Origin: Paracentrotus lividus
Lineage: Eukaryota > Echinodermata > Echinoidea > Camarodonta > Echinidae
Assembly (NCBI GenBank): GCA_940671915.1
Contig: CALNVZ010003429.1
Span: forward strand, 24,296,779 to 24,360,778
Length of the DNA: 64,000 nt
Direction: 5' to 3'
The position numbers and the translations under genes are program-made. How positions within the stretch are numbered: position 1 is the stretch's first letter; every line of letters begins with the position of its first letter. The notes beneath the pieces are model-generated. The model searched no databases and was not told the DNA's origin. It saw only the letters and a program-made list of their open reading frames with translations. Positions 24,164 to 37,000 of the stretch are shown piece by piece.

Positions 24164-24192
<29 letters not shown>

Positions 24193-24197
<5 letters not shown>

Positions 24198-24480
24198 TAA
24201 GCTCTCGGGCCCCATGACAAAAATATCTCGTCCAGCCCCCCCCCCTCTCCACCCCCTAACGAAAAAAAAAGGGAAAGAAAAGAAAAAAAAAAAAAAAAAA
24301 AGGCTAAGCTCCTCCGGGCCCCATGACAAAAATATCTCGTCCAGCCCCCCCCACCTCTCCAACCCTAAAGAAAAAAAAAAGAAAAGAAAAGAAAAAAAAA
24401 GAGAGAAAAAAAAAGGCTAAGCTCTTCCGGCCCATGACAAAAATATCTCGTCCAGCCCCCCCCCCCAAAAAAAAGTCTAA
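24193..24480. repeat. About 110-bp tandem array, three units
   Basis: Units start AAGGCTAAGCTC near 24193, 24301 and 24413 and share CCCCATGACAAAAATATCTC and poly-C then poly-A stretches. A diverged single unit occurs at 22354-22400. Confidence 0.8.
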
Positions 24481-25020
24481 GGAGAAAAAAAAAGGGGGGG
24501 AATTGACAGCAGGCCCGATTTAGCACTCATCCTACCCCTATGCTATGGCCGATACACGATGACCTTTATGATGTGCCGAGGGCCGGAAAAAAAAAACATT
24601 TGTTCCAATTTTTTTTTTTTTTTTTTTTTTTAAATACTAAAGTGTGGAAGGTAGGTTAACATTTGTTTATTTTACGCGATGTTTACATAACAACCTCTCG
24701 CAAATCGTGATCGCGATAGCAGGCACTCTATCTCTATATTTTCCATTTCATTTTTTTTCTCAAAGACGACCATTACGAAGATCGAGTGGCCAGAAAATTT
24801 CGGGAAGACTGCTGAAAAGGTGAGTTTTTTCTCATTTCACCTTTTTAGTTCAGCTAGCATTGTCAGAGATTAGTTAGGATTTAAAAATAAATATTTAAGT
24901 GCCATTGAGTAACAAATTTAAACGTTATAATGGGATTGAAAGTGTAAATTTAGGTTAGAAATTATTTTTTGTAACCACGCCAGAGTAACATAGAGTCAGA
25001 AGCATGCGTTTGATTAGCCC

Positions 25021-25051
25021 CGGGACGCCGCCACGAAGTGGCGGCGTCCTG
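25021..25051. repeat. Perfect hairpin with GAA loop
   Basis: 14-bp stem CGGGACGCCGCCAC (one G-T wobble), loop GAA; reads on into CTGA. Confidence 0.85.
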
Positions 25052-25772
25052 AAGTAAACATATACATTATGATCCAGACCACTGCAGACGCACCGTTTTC
25101 ACACACAAAAAAAAAAATTACACACAAATTTATCAAAAATAAAACATATAAATACAACGACACTTACCTAAGCATACATCCCGGCAAAATTTGAAGAAAA
25201 TAAAACACATTAGCACCCAGAATAAGATGATTTCCTTTGGATTTCCATCATGCCCAGAAATTTGTCCGATCCGCCATGTTGATTAAGCTGGTATTATTAT
25301 TAGTATCGTGCGTAGCCTTTGATCAAGAAGTTCATTTTGTATAGTTTTTAAGTTCCATTTCGAAAAAGAGGCTGATGCAAGAAAAATGTGCTCAAAAACT
25401 AAAATAACAAATAATTCATGACTAATCATGTAAGTAATCTCATTTGTTTTGGTTAATTACCAGGTAATGGAATAAAAACATAATTATTTTTGTAATGACT
25501 TGTCTAAAGGCTAACGATGACAATATCCATGACGCATGCGTATTACAAAGACAAAAACTTCAATACGAATTGTTTTACTGAAGAAGTCTGAAGATTTTGA
25601 CCCCCAAATATCATATGATACAAAGAATCAACAAAGACGATAGTGTTCCGGGCTGATTTGTAAGTATATATTAAAATAATATATACGGTATTTTAATGAC
25701 AAGGATTTAAGTTATTGCCTGGAAAAGCTGGGGAAAACAGACTTCACATCGCCGTTAAATGTCAATAAAGCG

Positions 25773-25799
25773 TAGCCCGCACACTTCGTGTGCGGGCTA
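25773..25799. repeat. Perfect hairpin with TTC loop
   Basis: 12-bp stem TAGCCCGCACAC, loop TTC; the 3' arm ends in CTAG. Confidence 0.85.
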
Positions 25800-25945
25800 G
25801 TCGTAGTAAGAGTTTGATTAACTATAGACAGCGCTGTAGAAGGGATTTGCTCATTTACGTTGAATATTGATTGGTGACCTTTTTGAAGGGTCGACCTGGA
25901 AGTAGAAAAAATCGCCGTGCTTTTGAACAGCAGCGCATACGGCCC

Positions 25946-26410
25946 GCTAGAGCAGTAGAGGCGCCGGTCGAGAACAGCTGATCGTCTGCATAAACACTGA
26001 CCGTCTGCATAAACAATGACGTTTACCAAATTTTGCCGTCATTAGTAACAAGGTTTGTCTTCATTTATGAAGACGCCTGTTTTCTTTTGGGACCTACGGG
26101 ATTTGGATGGCAGTTACGGAACTTGAGAGTGCTATAATTATTAGTTTCCTTATCATCAATTACCCCCAGTTCACCGTCTACTTTTATGACTTGTCCGTCT
26201 TCCCAAGGATATAAAAGGGATTAAGTGTCAATCACTGTGTTGTAGATATGGGGAGCATGGCACAGTAGAACTTCAGTGAGTGGAGTTGGCATCAATTGGG
26301 AGGCTATTTTTACTGTACAGTGTCCTTATAAACAAGGACAAGTCCAGTAATCTGAGACGATCTTTGTTTTTGGACCGGCGCCTCTACTGTAGAGCCGCCT
26401 GCTCTAGCCG
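25946..26410. repeat. Inverted repeat around GACCGGCGCCTCTACTG
   Basis: CAGTAGAGGCGCCGGTC near 25961 is repeated inverted near 26372, with related AGAGC-rich flanks. Possibly the ends or sub-ends of a non-autonomous element. Confidence 0.55.
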
Positions 26411-26687
26411 CCTAGCTAGCTTGCTAGCAGACGGCGCTCACGACCGGGGGTCTATATCGCCATGTACCGTACCTGCTATAGATCTACGAACACAAGTTAC
26501 GTGTTTGGAACTGATTTTTTCCTTCAAATATCAATCACTCATTGTTATGACAACATAAATATGTGGAAGAACCTATCTGCTCTTGTATTCTTGGAAGTTA
26601 CATAAATTCAATGTGAGTATCATTTAAAAAAAAATATATTACTTGTGAAAGATTTGGGGTATACCAGCCCCACAACTAATCATCCGT

Positions 26688-26716
26688 CAGTTCCCGTCGC
26701 TTCGCGACGGGGACTG
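26688..26716. repeat. Hairpin with TTC loop
   Basis: 13-bp stem CAGTTCCCGTCGC (one wobble), loop TTC; the 3' arm ends in CTGG. Confidence 0.85.
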
Positions 26717-28439
26717 GTCAGTTTAACTTAGTTAACGTTAGAGTTTGATATATCAAACGAGTGTAGTGCATGAGTGGGCTGAGCCGAGCTGCACAGATTT
26801 GCAAGAAATTCATGTGAAATGATGTGATCATTTTTAACAGCTATAGAATTCAAAATCTGCATTTATTGTACATAGATTCTAGATTTTCTAACCACTCAGA
26901 TTTAGTCGATCAGTCGCATGCTGCAAATAGGGATCCACGACGCTGCTGACCGTATTTAGCTTTAATATAAGCTAACGGGGCGGGGCGGCACGGGTAGTGG
27001 GCCGACGACCGCACCGAAGCTCAGGCGGAGCTCTGTTGATGCCCAATTACACATACGCACACAAACTCGTAATTAAATCAGTCACACATACCAGATTTTG
27101 ACAGGACCTTCTAAAATACAGAATTTTGAAAATGTAAAGATCGATAATAAGTCAAAGTAATCACACATACTTACACAGATCAAAGGTAAAAATGAAATCC
27201 AATCTACCAAATTATGTTTTCATTTGGCGAATCTCGTCCGAGATTTGATGTCTATGGTGAATTGCATGGGACAAATCACAAAGAGCAAAAGTAATTTTAG
27301 TTGTATGGGTGCATGTATCGCATTGAAGCGAACCGATTCTGCAAGAGATTTTTTTTTTAAATACAAACTATATGCCCGTTTCTGTTATGCATTACTGACA
27401 CAATTTTGTCAGCATAAGCTATTATTTTTTTTAATCCATGAAGCAGTGGCAAATCAAGGATTTCAAAATTTCAAAGGGGGATGAGCCGCCAAAACTTTTT
27501 GATTTTTACATGTACAGTCTATGAGTGGTTTTAAGATTATAGAGAGAGCCGGTGCGCGTCCCCTGCGCCTCACCTTGATCTGCCACCGATATATCACTAA
27601 ACCAGCTAAAAACCTGTGGGGCCTAAGTGCAAACAGAGACCTATTTATTCCCTCCAAAAGAGAAATTAAAAATTGCCGTTACAAGAACTGATCATTAAAT
27701 ATTGTTTTTAAACATTAATTGGCTCAATTAAAGTGACTCTCTAAAATTCTTCAATAAAAGATATAATTAAGACTTTCGGATAGATGGGTATTTAACAACA
27801 CTCATGTAGGCCTAACTCACAGGTTTATAACATTCTACTCCTGTTATAATGTGTATATATATGCTTCAATGAAATTTAGTTATAACAAAACAATTTTCCC
27901 ATTCTCAAATTCAAACATAATGATCATGTCTCAGTTTCCTCTCAGATAATTAGTTTTCATAGGCAGTCTGTTGGGAAACCTGAATGGTATCACAGACTAC
28001 CCAGAAAGAGCCAAATCACTGACAAAAATGAAGTAATATCTGGCGAAGTATATATTTTGAATAAGAACAGTTTCAATGAAAATAACCATTGAGATCTGTA
28101 TTAAAATTGGCAACACAAAGAAACAAATGTCAAATTAATATTGTTTTTTTTAAATGCATTTTTGTGAAATAGGGAAATATTTTGTGCTCATGAGGATCAA
28201 AAAGTGATTCATTTAGACACTACAAAATCTTGTCTATGGGTTAACTAATTATGCCTTGATGTTAATCTTACATGTAGCTGTGCATTATAGGGGTAACCAT
28301 TGCAGTTTGAGTAGGGTGGTATTGAAGTTGAACCAATGTTGTGATTATTTTTTGATAACATTACATCACCTTTTTAAAATAACTTTTCCTAATTATAACA
28401 GAAAAAGACAACAATAAAACAAAAAACAATTATGACAAG

Positions 28440-31026
28440 GGAAATTTATACATCAATATCTTTTATTTCTACATTAAAATAAATTTAATTATGTACATAA
28501 CTAAACAGAGTTTCTTTTTTATGTACAGGACGAAATTCACACACACAATATTTTACATTTAGTACACTTACATGTATCTATTTGTTCGAGAGCACTCATG
28601 GTAACTAAAGTACTACATGTAGGTAGTCAAGGTAATTTACTTCCCAACTTAGGAAAAATTATTTAAATGATTGTTACATCGACAAACATCAACACATACT
28701 TATATTGATAATTAGGTTATAATATTTCATGGTATAATCAATTTGGTAAATTTTAATTACAGGACAGATGCACCCAAAATGTAGCAAAAATAGGATATAT
28801 TTTACTTTATTACTAAAATAATTGTTTTGAAAAAGCAAATGAATCAAAATATAAAAAGTATATTAATTTTCATAGCACAATTATATCATCTTTATGATGA
28901 ATACAGACTTTCATAATGAACAACCATCATCATTACATTCAAGGTGAAAAGATTCTGTCCAGAGTATACGATTAAATATATCATGATGTCATAAGAAATT
29001 ACTTATTCCGATAAAAGTCTACTCCTATCATTAAAAATTTTAAAAATGAGCCCATTTGTGACCCGCCAGCTCGATAAATATTCACCTGTAAGCCTCACAA
29101 GTGAAAAAACATTTTGAAAGACAGTCATCCGTAAGGAAACAATGAATAATTCATTACAATTTACATAATATGAGGTGATGTGAATTAGTTAAGATAACAA
29201 AATTAGTAATAACATCAATAGTCCATTCGTAGTAGGGTCCATGGCCACAAATACATCGGTCAAGATTGGGTATTTGGCATGGTCTCAATCAAGCACCATG
29301 TTATGAAGGGAATGTGTGAATGTATAAAATTTGTATTGACTTACAATTCAACTATCAAAATAGGGGGGGGGGAGGGGGGCAATTGACCATCCTCTTTTCT
29401 GCACATGGCAATTCAGTCTCATGAGCCAAGTTGGAATTGGACGGTGATGTAAAATCCTAAGAATTAATACTTAATAGCTTCATATCTTCTGTAGATGTGC
29501 AGAGATTTGTTTTTCTATTTTTTTCTTTTTTAATTTAATTATTATTTTTTTTGGGGGGGGGGGTGGAGGGGTTAAGAAACCGTCTAAATTACTAAATTAT
29601 AAATGGTAAAGATATATTCATTAAGAGATTTTGTAGTTTCTTCTTCATTTAACTTGTCACATACAAATTTTGAATATATCTTATATTCATTCATACTTAA
29701 ATTAAAAATGGTCTAAAATATAAACAATTATTTAAAAAATCTTGATAAATTCTTAGACTAACAGATGTCCCTATGGCCTAAGTTAAGATAACAGTTACAG
29801 AAAAACCATAGTTCGGTATGGCTGTGAAGCTACATGTATATGGAGAAACTTGATTAAAAGATTATTAAGGAATGATGAAAGAGCAGCCTCATCATATATG
29901 TGATAAATGAAAGACGATTTTCAAGTTGAGACAAACCAGGCAAATGCATTGATGTAACAATATACAAACTTGTAATGATACTTTTCACATTAAAAAAAGA
30001 GCATTCATATAAAAGAGAAAGTTCAAATTTGAGGCAGATACATGTATATGAATGTACGACATGCACATGTAAACAACACATTGAATTCATATAAATATTT
30101 AGAAAATACATTTATACAAAAAATGAAACATTTCAGTATGTAGTAAAACAGTGAACAGAATCAGCCCTAACAATAAATAAATAATAAACATTGAAAACAC
30201 AGATAATTCATGGAATCTATTTCAACCACATATAAGTAATGTAGCACATTGACACTTTCATTCAAGAGTCTAAAGATAGATTAGAATGTTGATAATTTAC
30301 AAAATTTTAAGAAGTCTGTGAGTAAAAAAAATCAAACAAAATGCTTTTTCCTGAGAATGCAAATAACGTACTATAATTACTCATTACCAATAGCCTGCAA
30401 CTATGGTGAGGTGCTTGAAAATACAAGGAATTTCTTTCATAAAGATACCTACATGTAGTGACAGAAACAATTTGAAGACCAACCAATCAGGTAATGCAGC
30501 ATACTCTGACTTGTGATGGTCTATACCTGTAATATTTTAAGTAGAGAGGTGTAGAGGGGACCAAATGCTAAAAGACAGCTTTTACTATTCAGACCATATT
30601 CAGGCCATGCAGGTCTGAATATAAAATAGTTATTCCCTATTGTGCTTTTCAAAGTACATGCAAGCATATTTCATTGTTTACAATTATAAAAAAAAATCAT
30701 TAAAAAGCATTCAGCATTTTATATGCCAGGGAAGCATTTAATAAATGTAAAAAGTATGTAACTTTTGGTTTTCTCCTCCTGGCACATATAAAATGTAAAC
30801 TTACTTTAATTTATATTGCCCCTGATATAATAAACTTTCTCCCCCTTTACTAATTGGAGGGGGTAGGGGGTCGGGTAGGGGTCGGAAAGGTTCCTCCAAG
30901 GCGCTTTACAACCAATTTGCTCGGTAGGTCTGGTGAGCCCCCACTGATGATTAGGTCATGCACTGTACTCAAAAGAGGTAGCATACATGCAGTTCTACAA
31001 TGTAATGTGAGTAGAGGACATTTTCT
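28440..31026 (-). other. Probable 3' UTR of the TRP channel gene
   Basis: About 2.6 kb of AT-rich sequence after the stop with no coding signal on either strand. AATAAA occurs on the minus strand at 28462-28467, a plausible polyadenylation signal. Other AATAAA-like sites exist, so the end is uncertain. G-rich tracts (plus strand) at 29363-29380 and 29554-29563 interrupt it. Confidence 0.35.
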
Positions 31027-31065
31027 TCAGCACTTGGGTGTATCGTCTGGTGTTTCTGAGTCAAA
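31027..31065 (-). CDS. TRP channel exon 21 (C-terminus and stop)
   Basis: Acceptor CATTAAAACAG followed by FDSETPDDTPKC and TGA, in phase with exon 20. The short acidic terminal exon is too small to stand alone. The matching phase, acceptor and position support it. Confidence 0.65.
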   Translation of the reverse strand, partial: FDSETPDDTPKC

Positions 31066-34000
31066 CTGTTTTAATGAAAAGTAATAAGGTGAAGGCAATA
31101 AGGAATTAATGACATGAAATATGAACTTGGTCAAAAAAGCTGCTGATATATAAAGATAGACATAATTCTCATAAAGATCAAATCTTACCTGTCAGTCATG
31201 CAATAATATATAACACATTTTTAAAACAAAATAACTATGTTGTATTAAAGCCAAGCTAGAGTTCTTACAGCCAAAATAATTTGAGATAAATTTGTAAGAT
31301 ATGTCCCCACATTGTTCCATTAACATATACATTTGCCTACACAAGATTATATTCACGTTTCGATAATGATTTCAGAAGAAATCTTGAAAAAATATCGAAA
31401 CAGTCCGTCAAATTGAGACCTGGAGTAGACCGCTATATCGCCACAAGTCACGGCACAACATACACACACAGATCCGGTGCGAATCGCGTGCACATGATAT
31501 ACCCGTAGACTTTCCACGTGGCCGTGTTAATCACGCATGTGCTTGGACGGGCCGTCCAGATAGAGAAATTATGCTTATTTTGCTCTTTTCTCAGCAAATA
31601 CACATTTTTCTGTAAATTCCTTTGATGTGTAGTATTCATTTCCTACGCTTGAGATTCTGGAATGAACAAGAATGTTTTGATTTATTTCATCATGACTACT
31701 ACTCTAGATTATCTTTAATTACAAGGGATTACACAAAGTCACTTCTTATTTCACGTTAACACAAGTTATATAAAACTGTCTTTTTATTTAGATCAGTAAA
31801 TTTGGAAGCAGGATTTCAAAATGAAATTCTAAGAACTGCATTTTGCAATAAGAACCTTAATTTAAAAAACAATTGTTTGTAATGAAAAAAAAACCAACAA
31901 CCTAAAGAAGTTATTAATTTTGATGTAGGAAAACAAAAATGTTTTATACTTCCATTTTGATTTTTAAAAGCTAGGTTTCTTTTTTTTTTAAACACACAAC
32001 AGTTTTATATCTGCTTTGTTGTTTGAAATTTAAGTTCCCTTTTTAAAAATCTTTTGTGTACTTTTCACAAGATTGACTTACCACTATCGATGGTTGCATC
32101 CTGACCAGATCAGCCATGCTCTCAGGGGGAGCCTCCTCGTCACCCTCATCATCCTGGACTATGGGCGGAAGGGCTCCTGGCTTCCCTTTCCGGTTCACTG
32201 ACCCTTGACCTGATAACCTTTGACCCCCGGACTGATCCTGAGAGTTCAGCTGCAGTTGGAGGTACTCTTCTCGTTGCTGTCTCAACTTGCGTTGCCGTTT
32301 GCTCTCTTTCTTATAGGCCTTTATACTGCAAAGGTCGCAATAACAAAAATAATCATTATCATCTACATGAACATTTGAATGCATTTAAACTCTGAATACA
32401 TGTAGTTTACCCTTGTTATGACAACCAAGGATATAACAAGATTTAGCCTAAACAAGGCAATATTTATTGCTCAGACCCCATATTATACAAACCTATGTTC
32501 ACTGTTCTGTTTAACAAAATTTTGTTATAGCGAGGTATAATGTAACTGGCTTGGCCCAAGGACTGAATTGGGAGTGGATTGTATTACAAATGCGAGCAAG
32601 TACCTTACATACATGTAGTTACAATTCAACATATGAAGAGTTTGTTTCCAAAAGGGACTAAATCCACTTTTGTAACTTCAGAGTAAATGGCTTTTCTTTG
32701 CCGGATTTTGTACAGGCGTCTATGGAAAATTGAAATTAAAAGTTGCAATTTCTGGAAGTTGCAATCAAAATTTAGGTAAGTTATTTTGCTCACAGATGGG
32801 TATGTACCTGAACAATGTCCTGATATCAATAACTCAATTTTCATCAAAAGTGGATTTAGTCCCTTTTGGAAACAAGCTCTTCATATTTTCATGTAAAGAT
32901 TCATCCAAGAACTCATTGAGTACACTATCTCCTCTCCTTATATTTTTAGGTTAGAGAGATGGATATTGCGATCATCCGTAATTGGTTAAATTCTAAACAT
33001 ACGTTTTGTTTGAAGTACATGCCCTTTACTTCCCTCCAAAACTACAATTTGCATTGTTTTTTTATTTTTTTTATTTTAATGTTACCAAATATGGTTCCAT
33101 TCTTACATGCTTATGTTATATTAGGAAATAAGGGGGTAATAAACCACATCAACTAGCCTCTCAGAAGATGAGTAATCATACATACCTTTCTTTATCACCA
33201 ACACTCAGTTCAGGGGTAGTAGGTAAAATCATTCTGTATTGAAGGAAAAGAAACCAAAAACATCGTAAAAATTCATAGGGATATGCAGTTTAAAGCGAAC
33301 AGAAACATAAAAATATTGACCCTCCAGTAAAATTGCTTGTATAATGTACAAACATGTTTATAAATACATCAGTTAATAGCTTTAAATCAAAACTTAAAAC
33401 ACATCTATTTTAATTAATTACAAGCACATCAGAAGCTCTTGAATAGCGCAGTAGAATATATACTTATTGTTGAATAGTTTCTGCGCTCTATAAATATGCT
33501 ATTATTATTATTATTATTATTATCATTATAGTTGCTATATGAAAAGGCATACTTTGTTTCTTTGTCGTAGCGAAGTTTCTTACAAGAATCATGAATAACT
33601 TTACAAACAGCTTGGTGAAAAGACCCATCTACTTTGTCATCATCAAATGGTTCTATGATATTTGCTCTGGCAACATTTTACTCTGAGGGCAATCTATAAC
33701 ACTAATCGAATGGCCAACTTCAGTCTTGAGGGGCATTTCATCAAAGGACTTGTCTGATGTTTTATCTGACCAACTGTTATAAGCTACTGAAATTCTTGCA
33801 TCTGATTGGCTGAGAGCGAATTTGTCGGATAAAATGTCCGACAAGTCCTTTGACGAAATGCCCCCCTGGACTAAACACTACACCTCACCTTCAAATTAAC
33901 ATAAAACACCATCACAATCCCATAACTGTACATCTTCGGCGAAATAAATCCTGGAACAATTGTTATGGGAGTATTTTTTCAATCAAACATAGCAGACTGT

Positions 34001-37000
34001 GCTGCACACTTGAGCCAAATAGAGGTGAAGTTCCTCACAACTTACACTGTATGATGGTTAATTTGGCAATCATTTTGGATACAATTTGGATATAATTTGT
34101 TTGTGTATTTAAAAAGATGACATCCTCTTAAAGGCTAGTTAAAGTTTCAATGCTTCAAAACACTGGGGATACCTCTTACAAAGTCTCCGACAGTAGACGC
34201 TTAGAGTAAGACCCTCACATTTCAAATGCAAATACATTTTGTTTAAAATAAAGTGAACTCACCCATCTACACTTTCTTGACCCATGAGAGGAGGCTTGGG
34301 GGATCCAGTGTCCCTCCTGCCAATAAAACGTGGGGTACCAGTAGCCATCATCACTTGTGATTCACTACCTTGGGTACCAGTGGGAACGCTCCATGGTGTT
34401 TCTTGGGTCGCCAGGGTAGGGAGGGTACCTATCACGAGGAGAGATTTTGATTAAAGTCGTAATATGGTGAAAAAAATAGGCATTAATGATAAACAATAAT
34501 GATATGCAAGATTTATTAACATGTACATGTGTAGGGCTTAGGGAGCAATGATTTATTAACTTGGTGTTCCGCTACGGTTCGGAATAGGGGATTAGGTCAT
34601 CTGGAATGGGTACGGCATGGCCCCATTCCAAACTCATGCCAGCACACTAGCTTAAAAAAACCTATTGTTCCCATTACGTCAATTCATCGTTTGCAAGCCT
34701 CCCTGACTTTTCAGTCCAAATTCAGGTAACAGACCCCCTTATAAAAATCCTCGTTTGAAACTATTTCCAAGCACTATCGGCCCTGCATCGCCAGATAATC
34801 CCTGTTATCAAACTTTACAACTCCACAGGCCAGCTTGAGCGTTGAGCCAGGGGTAAATGATAAACAACAGCTGGGATGTTACGTAATAGTAGCTCTGCCT
34901 ATGAGTAGGCCCTTCAAAATAAAATGATTGTATTTGATATATTTCAAGTTTTCACAGGCATATTATATTTAGAAATCAAATGTTAATTCGTTTTCAATTT
35001 CAAACGAAGAAAATCGACCTCGTAATAAGGAAAGTACAAGAATAAAAAATTATCGATACAGACATCTTGATCGTTTAATGTAAACAATGTTGGCCCCCAG
35101 CTGTGACCTTGGGTGACCACTGTTTGGACCGAGGTCAAGGAACAGATGTTTTTTTAGATAGATATCTATTGAGGTGTTTGTCACACCAGGGTCTCCCCTC
35201 ACGTCCCTGTCACACTTGGAAAAGAGAACTAATAGAGTTCAAGAAGGGGGTATACTGTCCTCAAACGGACTGCGTTCGTCATGCCGGAACAATAGAGTGC
35301 TGAGGTGATAGTGTGTGTAACACCATGCTGGCTCACCCTCTTCCAGGATGTGCTTCAGGATAACGATATTAAAAAGCTTTTAATAAGGGCATGCTGAGCC
35401 CATGTGGACAGGACACCAAGTTAATAAATCCTTGCTCCCTTAACCCTAATCTGCCCGGGCTCTTTTTGAAAATGCACAGCCCGGGGGGGGGGGGGGGGGG
35501 CTATTTAGCCCCCCCCGAGATCTCGGCCGTTGATCTCGTGATCGCGACGAAAATTTGCACGCGCGCCCCCTGTGGCGTAATCTCCGTAACTTCATAGTTA
35601 ATTTTCCAAAAAATGTTTCATTTTAATTATGATTGCTAATTATGCTAATTTATGCATGAAATCATACTTTTGCTCTAATTCACTAAATATAGCTCCTAGA
35701 ATGCTAATTTTTGGTGTGAATCTTCTTTAAAGCATTCCTATCAATTGTACTTGAAAAAATTCCGGTATCAAAATTAATTTCTTATGTATTTTATTGTTTT
35801 TTTAATTTCTTATGTATTTCTTTGTTTTTTCACCTTTTTATTTTCTATTTTTTCGACAAATTGGTCCGCGACATTATTTTGGTCATAAATAGCAGCAAAT
35901 CAAGTGATTATTATCAATAAAAGCAAAATTAATCACTCATTTATGAATTTTAGCTGAAAACATAATTTGTATTGACTTTGTACATGAAATCATGTTTTTG
36001 AGTAATTTTGGGCCTGACGCATGTGTACAAATTATGCGTAACTCGTGAACCAAGTACCCGGGGGTCGCGAATTTGGTCTCAAAAGATGCGCAAGACTTCA
36101 AAGAAAAAACTCATGAAGCGCCGCGCTTTAGCTTGTCGAGTCAAAAATTTATCGCAAAAAATGTCGAGGGGGGGGGCTAAATTAGCCCCCCGGGCAGATT
36201 AGGGTTAATACAATGCTCTTCTAAATGTTTCTGAGCACTTTGTGTGAACTAAATATTACCCTGCTTAGCTAGGCTCCGACTGATATGGTGCAGACAGAAT
36301 TCTCAGAAACAATTTACCTCACCAGGGTCAAGTTGTGGAGATGTACATTAGATTTTTATGGTGCCATATACATGTTTAAGGATGATTTCAGGTGGTGTGA
36401 GGAGAAAGCCGATAGGCATTTACGGGTAGTCTGAAGACTAATTTGGTTAAAAGGTAAACTTACGATTGCCTGCATCACCCCCACCTCCTCTCTCCTCGGT
36501 CTGATCTCTGTTCCAGACTGCTTTTAAGAGTTCCTGGACCACCTTTATATAGAATAAGATAAAATAAGGTTTTATTTTTAAGCACAATGGCAGAACGATT
36601 GTTTTTTTTTTTTAAAGACTTACAAGTATACAAACATAACATTGGACATCAATTAGAAAAAACCCAACATAATTACAAAATAAAGCACAATTGCAGATCA
36701 ACTACTTTTACAGACTCATAAAGTAACATAGAATTGGATACCAATTTAAAAAGAACTGCAGCCACCTACAGCAGAAATGTCAAAATAACAGATTACAATC
36801 CATGACATAACTGTACATCATCCTTTTTTGTCAATTCTGTGATCAAATTAGTATGATGTACTTCACACAGTAAAATGTGCAAATAATTCAGAGTTTAAAG
36901 GATTAATAAAGTTAACACAAACCTTGAGGTCGTCAACTTTCTTGATTTGTTTCTCATGGATCTGTTTAAGTTCTTCAATCAGATATAACAGACATCTTAT

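Larger units (their letters stand above)
21500..28439. other. Intergenic region between the two genes
   Basis: No coding exon recognised on either strand. Contents: T-rich tract 21930-22112, poly-G 22430-22443, degenerate A/T minisatellite 23690-24095, tandem array 24193-24480, poly-T near 24608-24630, hairpin cluster 25021-26716, then plain AT-rich sequence. A plus-strand GTGAGT after CTGAAAAG near 24822 could end an unseen 5' exon but nothing supports it. Confidence 0.55.

Noticed and set aside
24713..24823. Plus-strand first exon ending in AAAG/GTGAGT
   Set aside because: A single donor-like site without a start codon, acceptor partner or coding exon downstream.
31448..31639. Additional TRP exon in the 3' region
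   Set aside because: The open frame has no acceptor or phase match and its peptide has no similarity to channel tails.
32043..32081. Reading TRP exon 20 through to a stop at 32043
   Set aside because: GTAAGT at 32081 is a strong donor and a phase-matched terminal exon exists at 31027-31065. Intron retention remains possible.
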